This document shows, in pieces, positions 10,449 through 21,303 of a stretch of DNA of 64,000 nucleotides. The stretch is from Catonia carolina (taxonomy: Eukaryota > Arthropoda > Insecta > Hemiptera > Achilidae). The translations under genes and the position numbers were made by a program. How positions within the stretch are numbered: the stretch's first letter is position 1; every line of letters starts with the position of its first letter. The notes under the pieces were generated by a model. The model worked only from the letters and a program-made list of their open reading frames with translations, ran no database searches and was not told the origin of the DNA. The stretch spans positions 60,567,001 to 60,631,000 of the forward strand of contig JAQMRL010000006.1 of the NCBI GenBank assembly GCA_035578175.1, given 5' to 3'.

Positions 10449-10616
10449 CAGAGAATTTGACAAAATCAAAGAAAAATAACATAGATCTCCCAACTCTTTG
10501 GACATACGAGTTAAAATTTTAAAATTTAGCAAAATTGTTCATAGCGTAGCTTAGGCTTCCTGAGGCAAATCCTTTGGACATTTCAATATTTTTAACATTT
10601 TTCATGAACTTTAATT

Positions 10617-10665
10617 TATTGGTTTCACGTCTGACTATCTTGCACATTTACTAATAACGCAGCCA
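10617..10665 (-). mobile_element. SINE-B tail fragment
   Basis: Inverse of the SINE-B tail core (CGTCTGACT...GCAG); no head remains. Confidence 0.5.
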
Positions 10666-10707
10666 AAAAAGGGTGACAGATGGTAATGAAGGTATCAGAT
10701 GTAAATC

Positions 10708-11072
10708 TGTCCATTACAGGTTGAGAGTTAAATTATTTGCACTCAATCTGTTATTTGCAGGGCTACAAAACATTATTCTGTTTCTTATCACTCTGAGAGA
10801 GTGATAACAGAACAGGTAGAGGTGTAAAAGACACTAATCCAAATTATCTCTTCAGAAAGTAATGAATTTTATTACATAGCCAGACCCTGTGGTGAAAGAA
10901 TAGGTGTCATTTGCAGGGTGGAAAGTTGATGGTTTTCGGAGAGCCTGCCATGCTGATAAGCATACTTTTCCATGAAGTGAGGGAGGCAAATGCAAACCGC
11001 CACAGTCCTTATTTTAGTAAAACCTCTAAAGGTTCAAACCAGCTTTTTGGCTGATGACCTAAACAAAAACAA
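10708..11072 (+). mobile_element. RepA copy, rearranged centre
   Basis: Family sequence from the 5' end to AAACAAAAACAAAA. Around 10785-10810 a small palindrome (TTATCACTCTGAGAGAGTGATAA) replaces the usual block, suggesting a local inverted duplication. Confidence 0.8.
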
Positions 11073-11305
11073 AATATTCCAGGTAAACGTTTAATATCTT
11101 AGAATCTCTATATAAAATAACCTTTTCCAAAGTCCTGTGAGAACTTATCACCAAAATCTAAGCTTATGTAAAAGAAACCCCAACGAAACCGCTATAAAAA
11201 TTTAAAACTGATTGGTTGAGTAGTTTCTGAGGAAATTTCCTCAAAAATATAATACAGAGATTACTTAAAATACAGTAGTTTAAAGCAAATCAACGTTCAA
11301 AAATG

Positions 11306-11490
11306 CCGGCCGCATTGGCGTAGTTGGTAACGTGCTTGCCTCTCACCATGCGGTCTTGGGTTCGAATCCCATTCAGGCATGGCATATTTTCATACGTTAC
11401 AAAAAAAATCATTTCATCCTTCACCGTCTGCATTAGCAGTCATTGCAGACGAGTCGGACGTTAGACAAAAATAAAACAAAAAAAAGTTTA
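11306..11490 (+). mobile_element. SINE-B, best preserved copy
   Basis: Starts GCCGGCCGCATTGGCGTAG. Box A form TTGGCGTAGTTGG and a perfect box B GGTTCGAATCC mark a tRNA-derived RNA polymerase III promoter. Then a linker with CATACGTTAC, the tail core GCATTAGCAGTCATTGCAG, GTCGGACGTTAGAC and an A-rich end. The typical tRNA-SINE plan: head, body, A-tail. Confidence 0.85.
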
Positions 11491-12148
11491 ACAATTTTAT
11501 GAACACCTAGTATTAATTCCTTACAGCTTTGTTTGTCGTATAAATAAATATAATAATGTTGACCAAATATGGTTCCTTTTTTATTTAAATTGTTTAGAAT
11601 ACATATTTATGTATTTAGTGTAATTGGAACATAATCAAGTGTCATTATTTATGTGGTATGATAAAATGTGGTTGCTGGTGAAAGTTTTTTTTATCATATT
11701 GTACTTGTTTTTGTCCATTTTTTGTTAGTTGTGATTGTTATTTGTAGGTCGTAATGATTCATAAAAACTGGAGCAGGATTTAATTGAATAAAATTGTTAG
11801 TTGCTTTTATTTATCTATATTTATCATACCAGATAAATTTGTACGTGTGAAAGTATTATTGTATCTGTCATGAAAAAACAAAACAATTTTTAACTTTTAA
11901 GTAAACGCATGCAATTATGCGCTTTCGCCAGAAGTTATAGCTCTAAATATCGGCACGTGTATTTCTCTGAATGATATTTATAAAAAATAAATTACAGTGA
12001 TATCTGTTTAAGACGGTCACGGCTAACACTTTTATTTGACACGATTTTTATGGAGTCCCTAGAGCAAGAATGGAAAATCTTTTCCCACAACAAGAGACAA
12101 GCAAAATATATAATTTATCTTTATTTGCACAAACTAGAGGAACAAATT
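11491..12148. other. No feature recognised
   Basis: AT-rich sequence without frames or repeats I could match. Confidence 0.45.
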
Positions 12149-12530
12149 TCCATAAAAGGCAGATGGAGTGTTATATTGTTTGCACTTGACCTGCTATTTC
12201 CAGGGCTACAAAATATATAGTTCTGTTTCTTATCATATGGTCAGCCAATTATATAACTGAAGAATTTAAGAACAAAAGAGGTGTAAAATATACTACTAGT
12301 CAAGAGTTATCTCCTCTGAGAGTAATTTCATTATACAGCGAGACCCTGTGGTGAAGGTGTCATTTGCAGAGTGGAAATTATATGCTTTTCAGAGGACCCA
12401 GCATACTAATAAGCATACTTTTCCACATACTGAGGAAGGCAATGGCAAACCGCCTCACTCCTTGTTTTACTTAGTTAAGCCTCTGAAGGTTCAACCCAGC
12501 TTTTCAGCTTATGACCTAAACAACAACAGT
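12149..12530 (+). mobile_element. RepA copy
   Basis: Full-length but diverged; ends in ACCTAAACAACAACAG. A deletion removes the ATG region of the RepA frame; the frame from 12348 is the remnant. Confidence 0.8.
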
Positions 12531-13060
12531 AGAAAAACCACAAAGAAAAAATGGTGCACGAAATCTAGGGGAACCAGATCACCATGACAACAAATAATTA
12601 ATCACATTTTTTTTCTAGCGCTTAGAACTGAATAAATTATAACTCATTTTAGAGCTAAAGGATCAGGCTATTTAATGCCGCAAACAAAAAACAAGTCAAC
12701 ATTATGACCGAAAATTCGTTATGACCCTTTTTCTTTAACTTTAAGATGTTCTGAACTATTTTCAGAAGCCGGTTTTACAGTTGGTGTACCATGTAACATA
12801 AAAATATTTGGAACACCTTTCTAATAGCTCCGTATAAGGAGAATCAAATGCTTATTCCTTGTATTAGTGGATTCGTTTAGGGAAGTTTGATATGTGTTCG
12901 TCCGTCTGTATAGTTAACTATCTGAAACTACTCACAATTATTTTTCAAAATTAAAAGATTACATTAATGGCATACAGGCTATGTTAGACATGAGGACAGC
13001 AGCCCCGTAGGGCTAATTGTAGGAAGCTCACATCTAAAATGTTTTCTGTAATTTCAAAAC
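12531..13060. other. No feature recognised
   Basis: No frame, RNA gene or family match seen. Confidence 0.45.
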
Positions 13061-13408
13061 ACTCAATAATTTCCAAGGTTACAAAAATAGTTCTGTTTAT
13101 TATCACATGGTCAGCCAATTATAAGACTGAAACATTTAAAAACAGAAGAGGTAGAAGTGTAAAAGACACTAGTCAAAGTTATCTCATCTGAGAGTAATGA
13201 ATTTCATTATACAGCCACAACCTGTGGTGAATGAAGTGAAGGTGATATTTGTAAAGTGGAAAGTAGATGTTTTTTCAGAGGTCCTGGCATGCTAATAAGG
13301 AAACTTTTAAATTCAGTGAGGAAAATATGGTAAATCACCTCACTCCTCGGTTTACCTGGTAAAACCTCTAGAGGTCGAAACAAGCATTCGGGAGATGACC
13401 TGAACAGC
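13061..13408 (+). mobile_element. RepA copy, diverged
   Basis: 5' end mostly lost; the central part and the 3' ATGACCTGAACAGC end are clear. Confidence 0.75.
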
Positions 13409-13565
13409 ATACCTATTCAGGAAGCTGTAAACTTCCAACAAAGTGAAAGAGTTTTTGAAATCGTTTGGTTAGTTTTTGGGATTACTTCGTGCAAACAAAT
13501 AAATAAAAAAGCCCGCAGTTAAATCGGTAAAATAATGAAACCAGTTTATTTAATGCACTTTTTAA

Positions 13566-13612
13566 ACTAGTGGTTCTCAACCGGTGGTCCAAAGGCGGGT
13601 CCGGCACCACAT
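13566..13612 (+). mobile_element. hAT-like terminal sequence (possible)
   Basis: CTAGTGGTTCTCAACCGGTGG resembles the CAGTGGTTCTCAACC end of many hAT elements. No partner end or 8-bp duplication was found. Confidence 0.25.
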
Positions 13613-13639
13613 ATAAAAAAAAGGCAAATACATGGGGAT

Positions 13640-13860
13640 TTTGAATGCGATGTTCATTGAACGACATGGGCTGAATACATCCGATGATTATCGGTTGTGC
13701 ATCGGAAAAAAGTTAAATGGGTTTCTCCAAGCTATATTACAAGGAAGAATACCTGGACAAAGTAGTGTGGATAGAAAACTTATTTCCTGGTTAAAAAATC
13801 TCTGTGGTACTCGAAAACGAAAACACAACTATCTCTAGAAGCAGTGGATAAAGTTCAGAT
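13640..13860 (+). pseudogene. LINE fragment, C-terminal end of the RT polyprotein
   Basis: The frame starting 13632 encodes a segment with ILQGRIPGQ, SWLKNL and basic residues, which aligns with the C-terminal stretch of the LINE at 49621-51641 (IIEGKIEGRRGVG, MSWLQN). It is short and carries no catalytic domain. Confidence 0.55.
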
Positions 13861-14315
13861 TTTTAATATGGAGGCCACATCCGGGACGGATAGGAACCTA
13901 AAGAAGATCAGATGTTTAATTTAAATTTATTTTCTGGGACTCTAATGCATTTCTTCTTTTTGCTGGGGAAAGGATTTGCGTATCCCATATTTTCGAGATA
14001 GTTTATCTCCCAACAAGTAAGCAATGGGGATAGTCCAATGAACTTTTAACTAATACAACAAACATGCATTAATACAAACTACATTTAACAAGAAAAATTA
14101 ATAAAAATGTGCATAATGCCTATAAAATATTTATAAATCATGCAACATTTAAAAAAGTATCGTACAAAACTTGTAATAAATACAGAAAAATTCTATAAAA
14201 ATGTACTGACCGTGTTTTCCAGGCTCCTATTTCAGCATATCTCCGACTGCAATTATGGTTGGTCGGTAATATAGGTAAATTTCCGTTAGAATTTCGGCAT
14301 CGTGTCACAACCAAT
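13861..14315. other. No feature recognised
   Basis: Non-repetitive AT-rich DNA. Confidence 0.4.
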
Positions 14316-14372
14316 ATATTATTGTTATTGTTATTATTATTATTATTATTATTGTTATTCGTGTTATTGTTA
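14316..14372. repeat. (TTA/TTG)n microsatellite
   Basis: Interrupted trinucleotide run. It produces poly-Leu and poly-Asn shadow frames that are not genes. Confidence 0.9.
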
Positions 14373-14923
14373 AGGCAACTTGCCTCACCGGGCTCACGCC
14401 CTCGTCCTTTCATAATATCAAAAGCAGGCGGAACCATCACATCCTTTTTGTATTATTTCTTTTTTTTTTCAATCTACCCTGGATGCATTATCGTTTTATC
14501 AGTAATGTACCACACAACTCATTTCCAAATAATAAACCACCTATTTTTTTATGCTACATAAATTTGATTATGAATACAGTTAATTTAAATTTTAAATCAC
14601 CAAAATATATATAAATGTTTATAATTATATATAATTACACACACTTCACCACCGAAAACACACACACGCCGATATCACTTAATTATACAAAAAGGATTAC
14701 ATATTATATAAAAAATGTTTATAGACCGAAAAGTCAATTTTCACCTGAAAAATACGAATTTTTTATTATTATTAATTTTTTTTTAATTTTTAACTAACAT
14801 AAATATAATTATATTATAGAATGCAATACTAATGTATCTTGTAAATACATTACCGGGTTTGTTTTGTAAATTACAATAATTTAAAAAAATACAAATTATA
14901 CTAATATGGATTTGAAAATTAAA
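14373..14923. other. No feature recognised
   Basis: AT-rich with ATATAT stretches; the 60-residue frame at 14615 is low complexity. Confidence 0.45.
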
Positions 14924-15065
14924 CAGTGGTTACCAGTGTACTTTGATAGTTAGGTTTACATTAACTATAATCTCTCAGGAATTATCGACCTGAGTCTGTA
15001 TAACACTACACTTCTTACCTATATCATTCCCATCTCATTGTATCATGGGTTGCCTATTATTCTTT
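14924..15065 (+). mobile_element. SINE-F fragment (body)
   Basis: Matches the SINE-F body: GTGTACTTTGATRGTT, ATTATCGACCTGAGTCTGTA, CATCTCATTG. Lacks both the tRNA head and the A-tail. Confidence 0.7.
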
Positions 15066-16301
15066 AATTATGTTGACATGACAAGACACGAAATGTTCGA
15101 TGCAGTCGTTTCGTCGTTGCCGGAAGTTCAGTTTTTTTGCTTATTGTGCCCTTACCTCATCTCAAAAGTAAAGTTTAATAATTTTCACTTCCAATTTAAA
15201 AATTTTAAACCAATTTAAAAGGTCAAATTTTAAGTACGATTACTGAATCGTTCTTAAGTTTAATGGTAGAGTTGAAACCAAGTTTATAGGACAAAAATAA
15301 AGAAAACAAAATTACTTAATTAATCATAAGAGAAAAATTATGGCTGAAAATTTTTAATTATATGTTTAACATTAAGCATCAAGTCCTTAATTTAACAAAG
15401 TAATGATGAACTGGTATCTGAGTCCGTGTTGGCCAATGTGAAAACAACCTATCAGGTTCAAAGTGTTAAGTCTCCAACGAATGCGCGGACAGAACTCTTT
15501 GTGAAGAAGAGTTTTTGTGTATAAGTATATTTAGTTTAAAATATTGTATACTTGTACAGCTTATTTTAGTTCAGTATTAAATCGTTATGTACATTTAACT
15601 AAATAAAATAAATAAATAAAAATAAAAAATGTTGACAAATATATACCTACATAATTCAAAATATGTACAATCTCTAAAAAGTAAAATGTACCGAAAATAT
15701 AACGCAAATATTGTAAAATATTTAAATAATCCTTAGTATTATGATTGTTTCAACATTCAAAAGAAGACACACTAATATTATTTCTTAGAAAAGTCAGTAA
15801 AGCAAATTATATCACGTTAAAAAAACTTACTGATATTGCAGTGATTGATACTAAAATATGAATTCCCAGAAAATCTATAATTTTATTTCATTTTTAAACT
15901 TAAACGTGCATCCTTTTATAAATGAACATTCAGAGAAAAATTTTAATTAACTTTTCAATCAATCATTCTCAATATTAATTAGGAAAATGTAAATAAAGTT
16001 AAAAAGTAAATCAATCAAAATTAAGTAAAGTAATCAATAAAAGCCTACTTAACCTTATGTCAAAAATCTAAATCAAGATAAATAAAACATCTTCAAAATT
16101 AATAGCACTCGTTAACCTTTCATAAACCAAAAATCTATACTTCAACCACCTAATACAGCAACCTGATTCACTCAAATACCACGAATTCTCCAGAAACACA
16201 AATTCTAGAAACTTGAGAAATTTTGTATTAGTTACATTTGTATATCACAAGAGATTACAGCTTTAACTGAATTTTAGGACTCTTAATATTGCACGACTAT
16301 G
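15066..16301. other. No feature recognised
   Basis: About 1.2 kb of AT-rich DNA without a frame over 60 codons or a family match. Confidence 0.45.
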
Positions 16302-16924
16302 TTGTGTTGTTTAGGTAATCAGCCGAAAGGCTAGTTCGAAGCTCTAGAAGCTTTACTAAATAAAACGAAAATCGAGATGGTTACCATTTCCTTCCTCACC
16401 GAATTGAAAAGTATGCTCAACAGCATGCTAGGTCCTCTAAAAAAAACTCATATTTTCCACTCTGCAAATGACACCTTCACTTCATTCCCCACAGGTTCTG
16501 GCTGTGTAATGAAATGAATAACTTCCGGAGAAGATAACTCTGATTAGTGTCTTTTACACCCCTACCTCTTATGTTCTTAAACCCTTTCAGTGGCGAAAGA
16601 ATATTTAAAAGTTTGGTCTTAAGTCCCATTTTATTTTAATAAGGTGTACAAAAAAATGACAGCCCTTTTTTCGAAAACTTGCAGGCGTAAAGCCTGCCAT
16701 TGCCAACCAAAATTTTAACGTTACTGAAAAATAAAATTTCCTGTTACAAATTAATTTGTATTGTGTTCATAAAAACATAAATCGTTCTAACACTAAAAAT
16801 ATTCAAAATAGTTTATTTTAGTTTACCTTAAGTCGCATAGACAGCTTCATTAGCAACTACTGTGGTTTTTGATACCTTAACGGCAGTTTTAACGGATTAA
16901 AATTTCCGGACCCTAGCCGGAAAT

Positions 16925-17045
16925 CATCATGCGGTCTTGGGTTCGAATCCCATTCAGGCATGGCATTTTTTCATACGTTACAAAATATCATTTCATCCTT
17001 CACCGTCTGCATTAGCAGTAATTGCAGAACAGTCGGACGTTAAAC

Positions 17046-17092
<47 letters not shown>
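16925..17092 (+). mobile_element. SINE-B inserted in the TTAA MITE
   Basis: 5'-truncated head with a perfect box B GGTTCGAATCC, family tail, and a 47-base A-run (17047-17093). Near-perfect target duplication AGCCGGAAAT (16915-16924) and AGCCGGGAAT (from 17093). MITE copy 2 shows the uninterrupted site. Confidence 0.85.
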
Positions 17093-17094
<2 letters not shown>

Positions 17095-17160
17095 CCGGGA
17101 ATGGAACCCGGGACCTTTCGCTTTGTAGCTAGCGCGCTAGTCACTACGCCACGGATTCAA
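17093..17160 (-). other. tRNA-like module inside the MITE, copy 1
   Basis: On the minus strand: GTGGCGTAGTGACTAGCGC (box A-like) and GGGTTCCATTCCC (box B-like). It is also present in MITE copy 2 (17893-17975), so it belongs to the MITE and is not a separate tRNA gene. A functional tRNA is unlikely. Confidence 0.6.
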
Positions 17161-17326
17161 AATACATTATTCCATTAAATTTTGTTTAAAAGTTTTTTGT
17201 TAATGTTCGGTTAACCGGGCGTTGGCATTTTACGCATAACTTACAGGCGTCCGGTAAACCGGATGTTACAACTACATAAAATACATCGACATCCTGTTTA
17301 CCGGACGTTTGTACTGAAAGGGTTAA

Positions 17327-17611
17327 ATGATTCAGTTATACAATTGGATAGTAATGTGATAAGAAACAGAACTATATTTTGTAGCCCTGGAACTACCAGA
17401 TAGTGTGCAAATAATTTAACACTCTACCTACCTATGGGCATACTTAATTTCACTATACTTAATACCGATTGGGTAAGTTAATAATTAAATAGTTTATGTG
17501 AGAGAAAATAAATATATCAATAAGAGATGTAAAGAGTAAAGAGAACCGACAAAACGAAAAACGTAGACTATAATTTAATTTTTTTTTAACAAATGAAAAT
17601 CGTAAATCTTA
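17327..17611. repeat. Tandem duplication, unit 1 flank (empty site)
   Basis: Nearly identical to 18145-18837 once the RepA insertion in the latter is removed. At 17487-17500 it shows the uninterrupted AAATAGTTTATGTG target. Confidence 0.85.
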
Positions 17612-18144
17612 TTAACCCTTTCAGTGCCAAAACAATATTAAGTGCCATTTAATTTGAATAAGGGAGTAAAAAAAGTGCCAGCCCTTATTTCGAAAACTTG
17701 AAAGCTTACAGAAAAATAAAATTTTCTGTTAAAAATTAATTTTTATTGTGTTCATAAAACCAGAAATCGTTCTAACACCAAAAATATTCAAAATAGTTTT
17801 TTTTAGTTTATTTTCAGTCGCATTGACAGCTCGGTCATTAGCATCTACTAAGGGTTTTGGTACCTTAACGGTGGTTTTAATGTGTTAAAATTTTCAGACC
17901 CTAGCCGGGAATTGAACCCGACTCCTTTCGCTTTGTAGGCTAGAGCGCTAGTCACTACGCCATAGAGGCGGTTTCAAAATACATTATTCCATTAATTTTT
18001 GTTTAAAATTTTATTTGTAAATGTTCGGTTATCCGAACGTTGGCACTTTATGCATAACTTGTGGACGTCCGGTAAACCGAATAGTACAACTACGTAAAAT
18101 ATATCGACGTCCTGTTTACCGGACGTTTGTACTGAAAGGGTTAA
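17612..18144. mobile_element. TTAA-flanked MITE, copy 2
   Basis: TTAA at 17612-17615 and 18141-18144 with CCCTTTCAGTG and ACTGAAAGGG ends. The interior is clearly more diverged from copy 1 than the flanks of the duplication are, except for about the last 30-50 bases. It carries the tRNA-like module (17893-17975, minus, box B GGTTCAATTCC). Confidence 0.85.
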
Positions 18145-18837
18145 ATGATTCAGTTATACAATTGGATAGTAATGTGATAAGAAACAGAACTATTTTTTGT
18201 AGCCCTGGAACTATCAGATAGTGTGCAAATAATTTAACACTCCACCTACCTATGGGCATACTTAATTTCACTATACTTAATACCGATTGGGTAAGCTAAT
18301 AATTAAATAGTTTGTGTTGTTGTTGTTTAGGTCAACAGCCGAAAGGCTGGTTTGAACCTCTAGAGGTTTTACTAAGTAAAACGAGAAGTGAGGTGGTTTA
18401 CCATTGGCTTCCTCACTGAGTGGAAAAGTACGCTTATCAGCATGCCGAGCCCTCTGAAAAGCACATATTTTCCACTCTGTAAATGACAACTTCACTTCAC
18501 TCACCACAGGGTCTGGCTGTACAATGAAATTCATTACTTTCAGAGAAGATAACTCTGATAAGTGTCTTTTACACCTCTACCTCTTCTGTTCTTAAATGAT
18601 TCAGTCATTTAATTGGCTGATCATGTGATAAGAAACAGAACTATTTATTTGAGCCCTGCAACGGACAGATTGAGTGTAAATAAATTGACACTCCACCTGT
18701 CTGTTATGGGCAGAAAATGGTTTATGTGAGAGAAAATAAATATATCAATAAGAGATGTAACGAGTAAAGAGAACCGACAAAACGAAAAAGGTAGAGTATA
18801 ATTTAATTTTTTTTAACAAACGAAAATCGTAAATCCT
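18145..18837. repeat. Tandem duplication, unit 2 flank (filled site)
   Basis: Second copy of 17327-17611, interrupted by a RepA insertion. It ends at CCTTTAAGAT (18835-18844), an unoccupied TTAA where unit 1 joins MITE copy 2. Confidence 0.85.
18317..18713 (-). mobile_element. RepA insertion in duplicated unit 2
   Basis: Complete RepA, from (GTT)n on the left to GGGCAG on the right. Flanks TAGTTTGTG (about 18308-18316) and TGGTTTATG (about 18718-18726) are a slightly decayed target duplication; unit 1 shows the single unfilled copy. Encodes the RepA frame, 85 codons, from 18534 leftward. Confidence 0.9.
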
Positions 18838-18930
18838 TTAAGATACACGATTCATTTGGGTAATTAATTTTATTACAGTATTATTAGTATTTTTATTAAA
18901 AAGGTAACGAATTTAGGTGTATTTATTTCA

Positions 18931-19134
18931 TTACAGTATTCGTTGTAAGGGTTCTTCATAATACATCCAACATCTGTTCCAGGTTTTTAGGGAGCTAACA
19001 AACAATACGCGTGGTTTTGTTTGAAAAAAATTTCCCCATTTGCATATAGAAGTTCCTTTTGTTTCATCGGTTAATTGCACTCCTGAACCCTTTTCATTGT
19101 AGTGCTGTGGGTTCCGGCTAACAATTAAATCCAA
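18931..19134 (-). CDS. Unrecognised 67-codon frame
   Basis: The minus-strand frame has an amino-acid mix typical of real protein (several Trp and Cys, a KPRVLFVSSLKTWNRCWMYY stretch) and lies outside every repeat family I recognise. It opens with TTG, not ATG, just after a CTAAAG that could serve as a splice acceptor, and ends in TAA. It may be one exon, a transposase remnant, or chance. Confidence 0.2.
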   Translation of the reverse strand: MDLIVSRNPQHYNEKGSGVQLTDETKGTSICKWGNFFQTKPRVLFVSSLKTWNRCWMYYEEPLQRIL

Positions 19135-19345
19135 TCCCCTTTAGAATTGGTCACAAATGACGTCATTGCTTTAAGGTACACATGGGTGGGTGAATGGTCT
19201 TTAAAACAAAAATAGAAAAGGGATGGTAGGTGAATTATTTCCAATGTGTTGCATTTTTAGATGGTTTATCGAAACAAAATAATATGCATACATGATAAGG
19301 TATTGCAATGAAAATTCTTAACCGATTTATTGAGATCTTTCAAAT

Positions 19346-19673
19346 TTTTTTTTTCAATTCCTAATATGTGTACGTTGCAATCTGTTCAATTCAGAACAAT
19401 AAGCAACACCATGACCCAATGAGATGAGGATGATGTGTATGACGTGTAAATGAGGTGTAGTCTTGTACAGACTCAGGTCGACCACTCCTGAGAAAATATG
19501 GTTAATTGAACCCCAACCATCAAAGTACACCGGCAACCACTGTCTAGTATTCAAATCCGTATAAAAGTAACTACCTTTACTAGGATTTGAACCAGGAACC
19601 TTCGTCTCCGAAAATCAGCTGTTAAACAGCTAATTTTGGCGACGACTTTACCTCTAGACCAACCCGGTGGGTT
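19346..19673 (-). mobile_element. SINE-F, full-length, 13-bp target duplication
   Basis: On the minus strand: tRNA-like head with box A GGTTGGTCTAGAGGTAAAG and a perfect box B GGTTCAAATCC, a body containing GTGTACTTTGATGGTTGGGG and CATCTCATTGGGTCATGG, then ACGTACACATATTAGGAATTG and an A-tail. Flanked by AGATCTTTCAAAT at 19333-19345 and 19674-19686. Reference copy of the family: 328 bp, tRNA-derived, moved by a LINE in trans. Confidence 0.92.
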
Positions 19674-19686
19674 AGATCTTTCAAAT

Positions 19687-20216
19687 AAATAAATAAATAA
19701 CAATCAAATCTGATTAATATTGAAGAAGTAACAAATTCAAATTTGTTAAATCCATTACTCTTCGTTCAGTTCAACATTTGACTCATACTCAGACTGATTT
19801 TGATGTTCCTGTTTCCATTAGATAATTTTATGAGCCCAACAATGCTGATCAACTCAATATGAAATGGACAGATTTCAAATAAATTTTATAACACAAAATC
19901 ACCTATTGCCACTATTAAACTAAGCGTTGGTAAGTATTATACAACCATATATTATGAAAGTTTTATTATCTTTCATAATATTATTTCAAGTCTGTTATTT
20001 TGTAAACAAACCAATTTTGATGAAGTTTTCTCAAAATTTTACAAATAATAGATAAACCAAGTCTAAAACAAAAAAGTGTGGTAGCATTTTTTATATACTT
20101 AATCCGTGTTATCTCAATTTTCTGTTAAAATGCAACGTAAAAGCGTAGATTTTTCAAAATTACCCGGAGACAAAACACTTAAGGTAACTTCAACTTTACC
20201 GGTATTTTTAAATCGG
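19687..20216. other. No feature recognised
   Basis: Begins with a short AAAT repeat, then AT-rich unique sequence. Confidence 0.4.
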
Positions 20217-20355
20217 CCTGGGTTTGTACAAGACTACACCTCATTTTCACGTCATTTGATTGGGTCATCCTCATCATCCTCATTTGATTGGGTCATGAGG
20301 TTGCTTATTGTCTGATTTGGGCAGATTGCAACGTACACACATTACGGATTAAAAC
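20217..20355 (+). mobile_element. SINE-F, 5'-truncated
   Basis: Body and tail of SINE-F with a duplicated TCATCC motif (CATTTGATTGGGTCATCC twice). It abuts the RepE copy starting at 20361. Confidence 0.75.
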
Positions 20356-20360
20356 AAAAA

Positions 20361-21303
20361 AATCTGGTGTGAAACACTCACACAACTTTCTCTTGCCAAT
20401 GCAAATAATTAACAATAAACCTAACATTAGTATTAAAACATTAGAAATGAACAAAAACTAACCTCAAAAACATAACCTTATTTTAATCATGAGTGGAAGA
20501 CGCAAAATGAAAATCGAACTCAATTTGGCTTAAAAAAAACGGAAAATCACACTTTCACGCTAAACTAGGCTCTGTAGAGAAAAATTCTCTAAACAAAAGT
20601 TGTAGATCTTTTAATTTTCTATAACTTTTATTATATACACTTTTGTCGTAAAATGCATACTAAGACCGAAACGTTAAAAAAATCGATTTTTCTCACGTTT
20701 TCGTGAGAAAAAAACAGAAAATCGCAAATTACCGCTAAACTAAGCGTCATACAAAAAAATGTTTGAAACATAAGTTGTAGGTTTTTAAATTCTCTACAAC
20801 TTTTATTATATAAGTTTTTGCGCTAAAATTTATATTAAAGCCGTAATCTTAAAAAAACAACGTTTTTACGTGAAAAGAGCCTCACCGAGAATTTCAGCAG
20901 ACATGGCGCCTACCCTATCTTGTAGAGAATAAAAAATTGAGTAAAATAGGCGATTTTAAAAAAAATCGTAGGACCAGTTTTTGAGAAAATCGCAAAAAAC
21001 TGAAAAATTATACGAATAAACTACTACTTCCGGTTGACCGATTTTGATGAAAATGTTCGTGTCGCGTCCGGTAGTGGTATGTAACTTAAGTTTCAAGTTT
21101 CAAGTTCGTACGATGTTCCGTTCTTGAGATATTCTGTTCACACACACACACACAGACACACAGACCAATCGCTAAAAACATGTTTTTTGGATTCTGGGGG
21201 TCTGAAAACGTATAGATCCGGTGAAAACTCGATTTCGAAAAATCGACATGAAAACAATACTTTCCTTCCTATATATTCATATAGGCAAGAGAAAGTAAAA
21301 AAA
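20361..21303 (+). mobile_element. RepE, full-length, short CA tract
   Basis: Same ends as the 5639-6603 copy and high identity throughout. The CA tract is only about 20 bp, so the tract length varies between copies. Confidence 0.85.

Larger units (their letters stand above)
16577..17326. mobile_element. TTAA-flanked MITE (piggyBac type), copy 1
   Basis: TTAA at 16577-16580 and 17323-17326. Inverted ends: ACCCTTTCAGT on the left and ACTGAAAGGG on the right. TTAA targeting and CCCTTT-type ends are hallmarks of piggyBac-type elements. No transposase. The interior carries a tRNA-like module (17093-17160) and an inserted SINE-B (16925-17092). Confidence 0.85.
16302..17440 (-). mobile_element. RepA copy split by a TTAA MITE
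   Basis: The 3' half (16302-16576) and 5' half (17327-17440) of one minus-strand RepA are separated by the MITE at 16577-17326. The MITE target is the TTAA inside the RepA phrase TTCTTAAATGATTCAG, which is uninterrupted in other copies. Confidence 0.85.

Noticed and set aside
11306..11385. Possible functional tRNA gene
   Set aside because: The tRNA-like part is continuous with a SINE body and A-tail repeated elsewhere, and I could not pair a convincing acceptor stem.
14138..14561. Poly-Asn and poly-Leu frames on opposite strands
   Set aside because: Both come from the TTA/TTG microsatellite.
18317..18713. RepA as a Mutator-type DNA transposon because of repeated 11-bp duplications
   Set aside because: The ends are not inverted repeats, some copies are 5'-truncated, duplications of 10 and 13 bp occur, and the tail is a simple repeat; retroposition fits better.
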